This document shows positions 1 through 7,891 of a stretch of DNA of 64,000 nucleotides, piece by piece. The stretch comes from Neptunomonas concharum. Its GTDB lineage: Bacteria > Pseudomonadota > Gammaproteobacteria > Pseudomonadales > Balneatricaceae. The stretch lies in assembly GCF_008630635.1 (NCBI RefSeq), contig NZ_CP043869.1, positions 1,860,001-1,924,000 on the forward strand, given 5' to 3'. The notes beneath the pieces were generated by a model. The model did no database searches. It was given only the letters and a program-made list of their open reading frames with translations, and was not told the DNA's origin. The first letter of the stretch is position 1, and every line of letters begins with the position of its first letter. Both the position numbers and the translations under genes were made by a program.

Positions 1-345
1 TTCACAAAAGAGATCAACGGCTGGAATCGTGGTGAAGTAACTACCAACAAAGCCATGGGCATGACCTTAACAGAAACCTCTTACACTAAAGAGGGATCAC
101 ATATCCAAGTTTCTCTCAATACTGGTACAGGTGCTATTGGTAACGTGATGGCGCAAATGGGAATGATGCAAGGCGTTAAACGTGTGCGCCTGGGCAAACA
201 CAAAGGTATTTTCACATCCGAAAACGAACTGGCCATCTCCTTTGATGGCGGTCGTCTGTTAACACTACAAGGCGATGGTGTAGACACTGAAACGTTAACG
301 GAGTTTGCTAAAGCGCTCCCGCTTGACAAACTAAGCGGCCAATAA
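1..345 (+). CDS. Unrecognised protein, 5' truncated by window edge
   Basis: The open frame runs in from base 1 with no start, so the annotated part is the C-terminal 114 residues of a longer protein. The first in-frame ATG at 55 (MGMTLTE) is internal: the codons before it (FTKEINGWNRGEV) continue the same frame without a stop. The fragment is rich in Gly and Thr, has short beta-like stretches and ends DKLSGQ. I do not recognise the family; there is no motif for an enzyme. A good intrinsic terminator follows within 20 bases, so this is the last gene of its transcription unit. That it is coding is fairly sure; its function is unknown. Confidence 0.7.
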   Translation, partial: FTKEINGWNRGEVTTNKAMGMTLTETSYTKEGSHIQVSLNTGTGAIGNVMAQMGMMQGVKRVRLGKHKGIFTSENELAISFDGGRLLTLQGDGVDTETLTEFAKALPLDKLSGQ

Positions 346-361
346 AGACCGCAACCGATCG

Positions 362-390
362 AAGCCCAGCTCGTTATGCTGGGCTTTTTT
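362..390 (+). terminator. Rho-independent terminator
   Basis: Stem AAGCCCAGC (362-370) pairs with GCTGGGCTT (378-386) around a 7-base loop and runs into six T. It ends the partial gene at the window start. On the minus strand there is no T-run, so it is not a clear terminator for the convergent OsmC/YcaO gene. Confidence 0.9.
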
Positions 391-401
391 ATGACCAGAT
401 A

Positions 402-2588
402 TTACGATTGCGCGGCAAGCTCTCTTGCTTTATGTAACTTTTTATAGCTATCAATCAAGCGCAAATGACGATCCAAACCTTCCAGCTTCATACTGGTTTG
501 TGAAAGACCATAAAAGCGAACCTGCCCAGACACTGAGCCCACCACATGCTTCATGGTTTCAACACCAAACATGCGCTGCAAATTCGGGAGGTAATCTTCC
601 AATGCTAACTCATCATCCAAAGTGATCTCTAAGACTGCATTGACAGCGCTGTAGAATAAACCACGTTCAACAGTGTTATCATTATATTGTAGGAAGTTTT
701 CAACCAACTCCAGCGCCTCGTCGTACTGCTGCAAAGCCAGATAGATAAGGAGCTTAAGTTCTAGAATCGTTAGCTGTCCCCATACGGTGTTCTCATCAAA
801 CTCGATACCAATTAGTGTCTTGATATCCGTATAGTTATCCAACTGGCTTTCTTCAAGGCGTTCGGCCAAGTCTGCCAGCGCCTCATCATCCAATGAGTGA
901 ATATTGAGAATATCCTCTCGGTAATCCAGCGCTTTATTAGTGTTATCCCAGATAAGATCATCAACAGGGTACACTTCTGAATACCCCGGCACCAGAATTC
1001 GACAGGCAGTTGCACCAAGATCGGTATACACCGCCATATAAACTTCTTTATCCAACGCTTCAAGAATACCCATTAAATAAGCGGCTTCCTCTTCGTTGGT
1101 GCCAGTGAAGTCCCATTCACAGAATGCATAATCATGCTTATCACTAAAGAAGCGCCAAGATACTACGCCCGTAGAATCAATAAAGTGCTCTACAAAGTTG
1201 TTTGGCTCAGTTACCGCAAGGCTGTTAAAGGTCGGCTGCGGCAGGTCATTTAGGCCTTCAAAGCTACGCCCTTGCAGTAACTCGGTAAGGCTGCGCTCCA
1301 ATGCCACCTCAAAACTAGGATGCGCACCAAACGAAGCAAACACACCGCCTGTTCTCGGATTCATCAATGTAACGCACATCACTGGAAATTGACCACCCAA
1401 TGAAGCATCTTTCACCAGTACGGGAAAACCGTTCGCTTCTAAGCTTTTAATACCATCAAGAATACTGGGGTATTTCTCTAGAACGGCTAAAGGTACGTCT
1501 GGTAGTGCAATCTCCTCTTCGAGAATTTGCTTTTTAACAGCGCGCTCGAAAATTTCTGATAAGCACTGTACTTGCGCTTCGCAAAGGGTATTGCCTGCAC
1601 TCATGCCATTACTTAAAAATAAGTTTTCAATGAGATTAGATGGGAAATACACCACCTCATCATCTGACTGGCGTACAAACGGCAGTGAACAAATCCCCCG
1701 ATCAGCTCTACCGGAGTTAGTATCAATCAAATTGGAGCCGAAAAGCTCACCATCGGGATTATAAATCGACAGACAATATTCATCTAAAATCCCTTCTGGG
1801 AGCTCATCTTCCGGACCGGGCTGAAACCACTTTTCGTTGGGATAATGAACAAACTCGCTGTTAGCAATCTCTTCACCAAAATACTGATCATTGTAGAAAA
1901 AGTTACAGTTCAAGCGCTCAATAAACTCACCCAGCGCCGAGCATAAGGCACTCTCTTTAGTCGCCCCTTTACCGTTAGTAAAGCACATCGGCGACGCCGC
2001 ATCACGGATATGCAGCGACCACACATTGGGCACTATATTACGCCAAGAAGCGATCTCAATTTTCATACCGAGCTTCGCTAGAATGGCAGTCATATTAGCA
2101 ATGGTCTCTTCCAGTGGAAGATCTTTACCTAAGATATAAGTATTCGATTCGCTCACAGGCGGCGCCATCAGCATCGCCTGCGCATCTTCATCCAGATTTT
2201 CGACCGTTTCTATTTTGAACTCAGGGCCCTGCTGCACGACCTTTTTAACGGTACAACGATCAATAGAGCGTAAAATACCCTCGCGATCACGCTCTGAAAT
2301 ACTCTCCGGAAGCTCTACCTGAATCTGAAAGATCTGATGATAGCGATTCTCTGGATCAACAATATTATTCTGCGAGAGTCGGATATCATCCGTTGGGATA
2401 TCTCGTGCCAAGCAGTAAACCCGCACAAAATAAGCCGCACATAAAGCTGATGAAGCCAAAAAATAATCAAACGGGCTAGGCGCAGAACCATCGCCTTTGT
2501 AGCGAATCGGTTGATCGGCAGTCACCGTAAAATCGTCAAACTTGGCTTCAAGCCTGAGGTTTTCTAAAAAATTAACTTTGATTTCCAT
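402..2588 (-). CDS. OsmC domain / YcaO domain fusion protein
   Basis: Residues 1-140 resemble the OsmC/Ohr peroxiredoxin-like fold, with the glycine-rich entry (RYKGDGSAPSPFDYFLASSA) typical of OsmC-like proteins. From about 180 to 590 it is a YcaO domain (NGKGATKESALCSALGEFIERLN, then SAGNTLCEAQVQCLSEIFER), the ATP-grasping core that phosphorylates amide backbones. The C-terminal 130 residues look helical and TPR-like, as in the E. coli YcaO tail. E. coli YcaO (about 586 aa) lacks the OsmC part and is linked to RimO-dependent beta-methylthiolation of ribosomal protein S12. No peptide precursor or dehydrogenase lies nearby, which argues against a RiPP cluster. The fused form is known in marine gammaproteobacteria. 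Function beyond the family is inference. Confidence 0.88.
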   Translation of the reverse strand: MEIKVNFLENLRLEAKFDDFTVTADQPIRYKGDGSAPSPFDYFLASSALCAAYFVRVYCLARDIPTDDIRLSQNNIVDPENRYHQIFQIQVELPESISERDREGILRSIDRCTVKKVVQQGPEFKIETVENLDEDAQAMLMAPPVSESNTYILGKDLPLEETIANMTAILAKLGMKIEIASWRNIVPNVWSLHIRDAASPMCFTNGKGATKESALCSALGEFIERLNCNFFYNDQYFGEEIANSEFVHYPNEKWFQPGPEDELPEGILDEYCLSIYNPDGELFGSNLIDTNSGRADRGICSLPFVRQSDDEVVYFPSNLIENLFLSNGMSAGNTLCEAQVQCLSEIFERAVKKQILEEEIALPDVPLAVLEKYPSILDGIKSLEANGFPVLVKDASLGGQFPVMCVTLMNPRTGGVFASFGAHPSFEVALERSLTELLQGRSFEGLNDLPQPTFNSLAVTEPNNFVEHFIDSTGVVSWRFFSDKHDYAFCEWDFTGTNEEEAAYLMGILEALDKEVYMAVYTDLGATACRILVPGYSEVYPVDDLIWDNTNKALDYREDILNIHSLDDEALADLAERLEESQLDNYTDIKTLIGIEFDENTVWGQLTILELKLLIYLALQQYDEALELVENFLQYNDNTVERGLFYSAVNAVLEITLDDELALEDYLPNLQRMFGVETMKHVVGSVSGQVRFYGLSQTSMKLEGLDRHLRLIDSYKKLHKARELAAQS

Positions 2589-2665
2589 GGAGAGAGTCTA
2601 TAGGCCGGAGAATGTGAACGGCATTTTAACATGATTAGCCGAGTGAAAACGAAAACAATCGGGAG

Positions 2666-3496
2666 CTACACCCCAGCCACAGGGAAGCGCACAGTAACGA
2701 CGCGTGACTTAAAAAAAGCAAAATACTCATCCGTGCCAAACATATTACCTGCCTCAATTTTGAAAGGTAAACGAAAGCCCTGCACTTCTCGAAAATCGGA
2801 GAAATAACCCCCAAAAGGTTGTAATCGATATACCTTCTCGGGATTCGCATCACTCCATCGCATAAAAGATACGCTAACTAACCGGCCTTCGCTGTCTACT
2901 TGTATATCAACTGCCTCCGTTAGCTGATTATGCGTAATGGTCACGCGGGCGGTATTCTGCCCCAACGGCTCCCAAACAACGTCCTCTCTTGGAAGCAGCA
3001 CAGCCGGTGTCCAAAATATAGCCTCAGAAATATAGCGCCCATAGGCCGCTCGCGCATGATTTGTATTTCGCCCTGTGCGAGCTACGGGTATCAGCCCAAG
3101 AATGTAGAAGCGTGTCCACATGCCAGAATCTGAGCCAGAAACCGACATAAGACCTGGCAGCCTTAACTTCCAGATAAAGCCCACCGGTGCAGCAAGAATT
3201 TGCTTGGCCTTCATAGGGCGGTAATTTGGCTTATCCCGCGTGCCTAGGCTAAACTCGCCCTCCATCTCTATTTCCGCCACGGTTAACAGCGGCGTGCCCA
3301 CTTTGATAGCAAAATTGAAGAAACGCTGCGCGGGTTCAGGCAAATCGGCCACCATTTCAAGCGCATAAAAAGCCGGGGTTGCAGGTTGTAGCGCAGCCAA
3401 TCGCGCCCACTCTAACCGTTCCGCACGCTCATCCCACAACCTAAGAGCTACAAGGGAAAGAATTAGAAACCCCAGTATTGCCAAGAGCATATTCAC
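2666..3496 (-). CDS. DUF6544/DUF6920-like membrane-anchored protein
   Basis: A 276-residue protein starting with one hydrophobic helix (MLLAILGFLILSLVALRL), consistent with an N-terminal membrane anchor, followed by a soluble domain with many aromatic and beta-like segments (WKLRLPGLMSVSGSDSGMWTRFY, YRLQPFGGYFSDF). The pattern of a PEPAQRFF motif near residue 55 and a late YRLQPFGGYF block fits the uncharacterised DUF6544/DUF6920 family as I remember it. The annotated start is GTG at 3496; ATG two codons later at 3490 is equally possible. It stands alone between the OsmC/YcaO gene and a flavodoxin-fold gene, without a terminator I can see. No enzymatic motif is visible. Confidence 0.7.
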   Translation of the reverse strand: MNMLLAILGFLILSLVALRLWDERAERLEWARLAALQPATPAFYALEMVADLPEPAQRFFNFAIKVGTPLLTVAEIEMEGEFSLGTRDKPNYRPMKAKQILAAPVGFIWKLRLPGLMSVSGSDSGMWTRFYILGLIPVARTGRNTNHARAAYGRYISEAIFWTPAVLLPREDVVWEPLGQNTARVTITHNQLTEAVDIQVDSEGRLVSVSFMRWSDANPEKVYRLQPFGGYFSDFREVQGFRLPFKIEAGNMFGTDEYFAFFKSRVVTVRFPVAGV

Positions 3497-3606
3497 GCCG
3501 GTTCTGCCTTTGTTTTTGCTCTTGCCGTAATCGAATTCGCGGTTATGTGCTTTTTGTTCATAAAATAAAATTATGTTTAAAAATGGATCTGTAATTTTCG
3601 CTCTTT

Positions 3607-4185
3607 CTAAGTATTTCGCCCATATGCATTAGCTTGGGCAAGCCACTTTTCCCTTTTTTGCAGGCTGCTATCTTTAATGGGACCAAAGCTCGAAACCGTA
3701 ACGGGTTTTATGCCACTAAATTCGAGGATAGTACGCTTCATCTGATTGTGACCAGGCATACGATATACCCAGCGAAAGTACCAAGGCGGAGTGTCCATTG
3801 TGACGAGAAGGTGAGCGGAGCGTCCCGAAAGCAGACGATCCCAGAATAAAGAGCCTTCGCGATACTTAAAGGCAAAACCCGGTAGAAAAATACGGTCAAT
3901 ATAGCCCTTGAGTAAAGCAGGCATTGCGCCCCACCAGATCGGATATACGAAAACGATGTGTTGTGCCCAAGTAATTGCGGCCTGCCCGGACACCAAATCA
4001 GGTTCGAGTTCTTGGATCGAAGCGTAACCGTTGTGAAGTATAGGATCAAAAGACTGATTGCCAATGGAGATTAGTTTAACTTCATGCCCAGCTGCTTTAG
4101 CTCCCTCTACATACGAATTGGCAAGGGCGCCACAAAAGCTTTCCTTTGATGGGTGGCCAAGGATTACTAGAATACGCTTGCTCAT
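3607..4185 (-). CDS. NAD(P)H-dependent oxidoreductase, flavodoxin_2 fold
   Basis: This is a KefF/MdaB/NQO1-type flavoprotein, expected to bind FMN or FAD and pass two electrons from NAD(P)H to quinone-like acceptors in the cytoplasm. The first strand and phosphate loop read RILVILGHPSKESFC; the second conserved block is FVYPIWWGAMPALLKGYIDR, a hallmark of the family; a third is PGFAFKY. The open frame reaches 4221, but homologues begin just before the first beta strand, so I chose the ATG at 4185 (MSKRIL); neither start has a strong ribosome site. At 193 residues it is full length. No regulator or partner is adjacent, so the physiological substrate is open. Confidence 0.82.
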   Translation of the reverse strand: MSKRILVILGHPSKESFCGALANSYVEGAKAAGHEVKLISIGNQSFDPILHNGYASIQELEPDLVSGQAAITWAQHIVFVYPIWWGAMPALLKGYIDRIFLPGFAFKYREGSLFWDRLLSGRSAHLLVTMDTPPWYFRWVYRMPGHNQMKRTILEFSGIKPVTVSSFGPIKDSSLQKREKWLAQANAYGRNT

Positions 4186-4221
4186 GGTGTAAATACCCAA
4201 CGAGCCTGTCGGATTAAACAT

Positions 4222-4584
4222 TTCTTCATAAAAACGCCCACCCTTACAGCCCTTCCTTGTTCATTATTAGTGCTTGGTCGACTTCTTATAACATAGATCT
4301 TATCGTATGTATGTGACAACGAGTCTTAGTTTACGAGTAAAAGCGATGTATTTTGGAAGCAAAGAATACAGCGTGAAGCTTACCTTTGCCCAGCCGACAA
4401 GCTTAAATAGAATGCTTTTTCGGAAAGGGTTTAGGAGCGAATATCTGAACAAACATAGGTACAAAAAGTTGGAAAAATAGAAATCGGAAATAAATCTATA
4501 GTTTGATAAAAATTTATGATTTATTTATAAAAACAAACTCTCTCCTCTAGGGTAAATATTTTATACTAAAGCCAGCATTTCAAA
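4222..4584. other. AT-rich gene-free stretch
   Basis: About 360 bases without a convincing open frame. The right half (4440-4580) is strongly AT-rich with several A- and T-runs, unlike the genes on either side. I see no hairpin terminator, repeat or recognisable binding site. Together with the broken LysR gene next to it, this looks like decaying or imported DNA. Confidence 0.5.
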
Positions 4585-5400
4585 CTAGTTTTTAGCCAAC
4601 CCATTGCTTAAGTTATTTAAATATTGTTGTGAAAAATCAAGAAAGCTTTGAGTAATAGATGAGCTATCACTCCATCGTGCCTCATATTTTACTTTCACAT
4701 AATTTCCATTCTTGGATAATATTACAGAGTCTTTTATATATTCTGGTATTTTGCTTTTAGGCAATAAAGCAACTCCTAAACCACTGTATGCCCAATCTGC
4801 CAGAACATGATAACTATTAGCTTTGCCTCCATATTCGAGGAAGCTTTTCTCTGTTGTTCCAAACAAGCCACGAGTAATGACTGACAGCCCACAGGAATCT
4901 GGTACCATCAATATAATTTTATCCCGAAGACCATCTAAGGTAATTTTTTCTTCGTTAGGCAAGGTGTTTTTCATAATTACATGAAGCGTCTCTTCATAAA
5001 GGAATACGCCTTCATTGCTATTTTTATTTTTTACATCCGGTACATCAGGCACAAAAATAATATAAAGTAACTTATCATTTAATTGTTTCTACAAGTCACT
5101 TAGATTGTTTTCGTTCATTAAAATTTCACAGCTAGAATTAATTTTTCTATATAATCAAACAAGTTTTTTTCAGCAATTAATATTGAAGTAATGAAAGGTA
5201 ACATTTCTATCCCAAAAAAATAAAGTTGTACACATCGTGTGGTTCTATTAAATAAGGCACGACCAAATTCATTTTCTAAAGCTTGTATAGAATTAGAAAG
5301 TGTAGATTGAGAAACAAAGCACTGCTTCGCTACAAGACTGAAAGATTCGTTTTCAACCACCGCCATGACAAACTTTAACTGTTCGTAAAATTTAAAGGCG
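4585..5400 (-). pseudogene. Broken LysR-family regulator
   Basis: Two pieces of one LysR protein lie in different frames. The upstream piece (stop at 5118) has the winged HTH (SFSLVAKQCFVSQSTLSNSI then LFNRTTRCVQL) and continues back without a start codon through codons reading FKFYEQLKFVMAVVEN, so the true N-terminus has lost its ATG. The downstream piece (4585-5052) holds most of the substrate-binding domain (GGKANSYHVLADWAYSGLGVALLPKSKI). Roughly 40-50 residues expected between the pieces are missing, with only 65 bases left there. So the gene carries at least a lost start, a frameshift and an internal deletion. It is much more AT-rich than its neighbours. Pseudogene status is clear; its former target is not. 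Confidence 0.82.
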
Positions 5401-5422
5401 CAGAAGCAAAGTGTTTTGCGCC
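5391..5422 (-). terminator. Likely terminator of tag
   Basis: On the minus strand GGCGCA (5422-5417) pairs with TGCGCC (5402-5397) around a 14-base loop and is followed by TTTAAATTTT. It sits 23 bases past the tag stop codon. It overlaps the remnant N-terminal codons of the broken LysR gene. Confidence 0.55.
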
Positions 5423-5444
5423 CTCTTATAACGCTTGTAGGGCA

Positions 5445-6059
5445 TTATACGCGCCCAGGACGCCTGAAATGACTGCGTGCATGTTCGATCTTTTTCCTGA
5501 ACACACATCCCTCAGCATGATCATTTATAAGCCCCATTGCCTGCATAAAGGCATAGACGGTTGTCGGGCCAACGAACTTCCAACCCTGCTTTTTCAGCGC
5601 CTTCGACAGTGCAGTGGATTCCTCTGACGTTGATGCCGTCTGTGGCTCAGGCAAACTTTTCTCATCCGGTTCGAAGCGCCAAAAGTAAGCGGCCAGTGAT
5701 CCTTCACGCTCCACAAGCTCTATCGCCTTGTTTGCGTTGTTGATCACCGCTTCTATCTTTCCGCGATGCCTGACAATCCCTTCATCCTTCAGTAATCGAT
5801 CAATATCAGCGTCGTTATACTTTGCCACCACATTAAAATCGAAGTTTGAAAAGGCAGCACGAAAATTCTCGCGTTTAGCGAGAATCGTTCGCCAGCTCAA
5901 GCCAGATTGAAAGCTTTCAAGGCATAGTTTTTCAAACAGCCGGATATCGTTATCAACGGGATAGCCCCATTCATTATCGTGGTAATCGAAAAATTCCGGA
6001 GCAGCCGAACACCAGCCGCAACGTAACTCCCCATCAGGGCCTAGAACAGTAGCACTCAT
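5445..6059 (-). CDS. tag: DNA-3-methyladenine glycosylase I
   Basis: Tag removes 3-methyladenine from alkylated DNA as the first step of base excision repair. The 204-residue protein has the family pattern from end to end: RCGWC near residue 14-17 and YHDNEWG near 26 give the N-terminal zinc ligands, FEKLCLESFQSGLSWRTIL is the helix lining the base pocket, GWKFVGPTTVYAFMQAMG is the HhH-like core, and NDHAEGC supplies the C-terminal His and Cys zinc ligands. Length is slightly above the E. coli enzyme (187). It lies 10 bases after yciI and is probably cotranscribed from the tetR promoter, an unusual neighbourhood that would put repair under TetR control. Confidence 0.95.
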   Translation of the reverse strand: MSATVLGPDGELRCGWCSAAPEFFDYHDNEWGYPVDNDIRLFEKLCLESFQSGLSWRTILAKRENFRAAFSNFDFNVVAKYNDADIDRLLKDEGIVRHRGKIEAVINNANKAIELVEREGSLAAYFWRFEPDEKSLPEPQTASTSEESTALSKALKKQGWKFVGPTTVYAFMQAMGLINDHAEGCVFRKKIEHARSHFRRPGRV

Positions 6060-6069
6060 CGCTCACCCC

Positions 6070-6360
6070 TCATTTGGTCAATAAAAAGCCCAGACGTTCA
6101 TCTGCTTTTTTGGGTTCAATTTCAAGTATTTCTGCCGTCACAACATTTTCGGCCACAAATGGGTCTTGATTCACTCGGTTTTCAAGAGCTTCTCTTGACT
6201 CGCCATGCGCAAGAACAGACCCTCCAAGACCGGGTTGGAGGCTACCAACAACCAAGAAAACCTTATCCTCAAACCCCTTTTTGATCCATTGATTGTGACC
6301 TTCCATAAAATCACTGGCCTTACTCCTATTTTCTGAAAACCGCAAAAGTACGACAAACAT
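6070..6360 (-). CDS. YciI family protein
   Basis: A 96-residue ferredoxin-like small protein beginning MFVVLLRFSENRS, with GHNQWIKKGFEDKVFLVVGSL carrying the conserved His of the YciI fold and a late FVAENVVTAEILEIEP strand. YciI proteins are often fused to or next to enzymes acting on aromatic or halogenated compounds, but no common reaction is proven. Its ATG shares one base with the TAA of the upstream tetR gene (TAATG), so translation is likely coupled, and tag follows after 10 bases. Confidence 0.85.
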   Translation of the reverse strand: MFVVLLRFSENRSKASDFMEGHNQWIKKGFEDKVFLVVGSLQPGLGGSVLAHGESREALENRVNQDPFVAENVVTAEILEIEPKKADERLGFLLTK

Positions 6361-6953
6361 TAAAGCGCCTCCGATAGATTGTTGGTTGACGTTGCAAAAG
6401 AAGATAACCAGTCGTCCAAACGACGAACCTCCGTGTGGATGAACTTCTCATCCTGAAATGCACTAGAAAGTGTCGCCACGCCTTGGCTAAAAGCGAGTAG
6501 ATGCATTGCTAACTCATCGGCGTCATCAGAGCGGCCAAGTTGCTCGAATTGGCGACGCAGCCATATTCTAAATAAGGTAAACAACTCGTTTGCGTGGCTT
6601 CTTGCGGGGTGTTCTAACTTGGCAAGCTCCGTACAGAGCGTTCCTACCGGACAGCCATAACGCTTAATTTTAGTGCGATTCATTACCAAAATATTGATGA
6701 AACTACGGATACGATCGATCGGCGTGGCACCCTCTACTTCCCAACTTTCCAGCATTGAGTTTGTGCGAACAAGGCGATGGCTGATAACGGCATCTAGAAT
6801 TTCATCCTTGGTCTTGAAGTGGTAATAGAAATTCCCTCGGGAAATACCTAATGCTTCTGCAATCTGCGCAAAAGATGTGTGCTCAAACCCCTGCTCATAG
6901 AACAACTGATCCGCTTTATCGACAATGCGATCTCTCGTTAATTTATTGACCAC
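6360..6953 (-). CDS. TetR/AcrR family repressor
   Basis: N-terminal TetR helix-turn-helix: RDRIVDKADQLFYEQGFEH, then FAQIAEALGISRGNFYYHF, followed by a helical ligand-binding domain with Cys in KRYGCPVGTLCTEL that recalls the TetR_C_6 / AcuR-NemR-like group sensing electrophiles. I chose GTG at 6953 because GGGAGG lies 7 bases upstream; the frame also opens with TTG at 6983, but that codon falls in the operator palindrome and has no ribosome site. At 197 residues it has the usual TetR length. First gene of a tetR-yciI-tag unit, most likely autoregulated through the palindrome at 6982-7003. Confidence 0.88.
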   Translation of the reverse strand: MVNKLTRDRIVDKADQLFYEQGFEHTSFAQIAEALGISRGNFYYHFKTKDEILDAVISHRLVRTNSMLESWEVEGATPIDRIRSFINILVMNRTKIKRYGCPVGTLCTELAKLEHPARSHANELFTLFRIWLRRQFEQLGRSDDADELAMHLLAFSQGVATLSSAFQDEKFIHTEVRRLDDWLSSFATSTNNLSEAL

Positions 6954-6981
6954 TGAAGCGCCTCCCGAAAACAAACCATAC

Positions 6982-7003
6982 AAATAGGACGACCGTCCTA
7001 TTT
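6982..7003 (-). promoter_or_regulatory. Palindromic operator upstream of tetR gene
   Basis: AAATAGGAC (6982-6990), a 4-base spacer, then GTCCTATTT (6995-7003): nine perfectly paired bases each side. A further half site TTAGGAC lies at about 7010-7016. The position, about 30 bases before the GTG start, and the TAGGAC-N4-GTCCTA form suit a TetR-family operator. The bound regulator being its own gene product is inference. Confidence 0.75.
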
Positions 7004-7040
7004 ACACCTTAGGACAACTGACCTAATGGGTCAAGAGGTT

Positions 7041-7233
7041 ACTAAAGCCAAAGCGTTGTCGCACTGGCCCATAAGTTGGGGCATGCTGTGTATTTTATGC
7101 TTAAGCAGGAGAAGGTGTTCGATAAGAGCAAGTTTTTAGCGAGTTAGTCACGCAACGAGGTGAGGTGAACGTCTAACTTTGAATAGGACAGCCGATGAAG
7201 TCTAGTGCCCCTGATATTATTGAAGGCTCATAT
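7041..7233 (+). mobile_element. 3' fragment of an IS1111-type (IS110 family) element
   Basis: From AAAGCCAAAGCG to a TAG at 7144-7146 the sequence aligns with the last 33 codons of the intact transposase at 22025-23032, with one frame slip near 7060. After the stop, blocks match the intact element's 3' region: GGTGAACGTCTAAC, CCGATGAA-GTCTAGTGCCCCTG, and the right end GGCTCATATG. The stretches between these blocks, which in the intact copy hold most of the putative bridge RNA, are deleted. The fragment ends against GTTATGC, an attC-type core. It is dead and marks the left border of the accessory island. Confidence 0.8.
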
Positions 7234-7240
7234 GTTATGC
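7234..7240. repeat. attC-type core half-site left of parDE
   Basis: GTTATGC directly abuts the right end of the IS1111-type fragment, as GTTAGGC does at 23499 beside the intact copy. The other half of this attC has been lost. Weak on its own; the parallel with the intact insertion carries the call. Confidence 0.45.
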
Positions 7241-7302
7241 GCCTTGTATCTAGGCCTAAATAGTACCACAATTAGGTATATTTTGGTATTGGGAGCTATA
7301 TT

Positions 7303-7545
7303 ATGGCTAAGAACACTAGTATTACCTTGGGTGACCATTTTGACGGTTTTGTTACTAATCAAATCCAAAGCGGTCGCTATAGCTCTGCAAGTGAAGTCAT
7401 TCGTTCCGCTTTACGTTTACTTGAAATCCAAGAAACTAAAATGAACACCTTACGCCAATTGCTTGTTGAGGGTGAAGAAAGTGGAATTACGGATTATGAC
7501 CTTGACTCGTTTATCAATGAGTTAGATAGCGAAGAGAGAAAATGA
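7303..7545 (+). CDS. parD: ParD-family antitoxin
   Basis: An 80-residue antitoxin of the CopG/Arc/MetJ ribbon-helix-helix type. The N-terminal strand SITLGDHFDGFV is followed by the diagnostic SGRYSSASEVIRSALRLLE; the acidic C-terminus (VEGEESGITDYDLDSFINEL) is the usual toxin-wrapping tail. The ATG has GGGAG 8 bases upstream. It overlaps the toxin gene by ATGA (7542-7545), so the two are translationally coupled. Repeated TTAGGTAT / TTTGGTATT words just upstream (about 7274-7292) could be the ParD operator. The pair lies in an integron-type cassette and would stabilise the array. Confidence 0.93.
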   Translation: MAKNTSITLGDHFDGFVTNQIQSGRYSSASEVIRSALRLLEIQETKMNTLRQLLVEGEESGITDYDLDSFINELDSEERK

Positions 7546-7853
7546 CACCATTTCAATTAACTAACAAGGCGAAGTCTGATTTAAGAGATATAGCCTTGTT
7601 TACCTTTAGACGCTGGGGTCGTGAACAGCGAAATATTTACCTAAAACAGTTTGATGACTCATTTTGGCTATTAGCCGAAAACCCTGACATTGGTAAAGCC
7701 TGTGACGAGATTCGCGATGGATACAGAAAATTCCCACAAGGAAGCCACCTAATATTTTATCGTCAGACCGGCAGTCAAAATATTGAGATTATCCGTATCC
7801 TCCACAAAAGCATGGATGTGAATCCAATTTTTGGCGCTGTAACGACCGCGTAA
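7542..7853 (+). CDS. parE: ParE-family toxin
   Basis: A 103-residue RelE/ParE-superfamily toxin: LTNKAKSDLRDIALFTFRRWG at the N-terminus, FDDSFWLLAENPDIGKACDEIRDGYRKFPQGSHLIFYR in the core and IEIIRILHKSMD at the end match ParE closely. ParE toxins act on DNA gyrase; RelE-type catalytic residues are absent, which supports ParE. The start overlaps parD by four bases. The pair is complete and probably functional. It is encoded against the prevailing (minus) direction of the cassette array, as is common for toxin-antitoxin cassettes that carry their own promoter. Confidence 0.93.
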   Translation: MTPFQLTNKAKSDLRDIALFTFRRWGREQRNIYLKQFDDSFWLLAENPDIGKACDEIRDGYRKFPQGSHLIFYRQTGSQNIEIIRILHKSMDVNPIFGAVTTA

Positions 7854-7891
7854 TAGGTGCGAGATTGCGAGCATCCTAATTGACGCGTTTG
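7838..7891 (-). repeat. attC half-site interrupted by an IS end
   Basis: After the parE stop the sequence CGCGTAATAGGTGC can pair imperfectly with GCATCCTAATTGACGCG around a short loop, and it ends GTTTG exactly at the left end of the next IS1111-type fragment (ATACTCATTGAGCC at 7892). The intact copy has the same junction (ACTTG then ATACTCATTGAGCC). This looks like one side of an attC split by the IS; the sequence has diverged. Confidence 0.5.
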
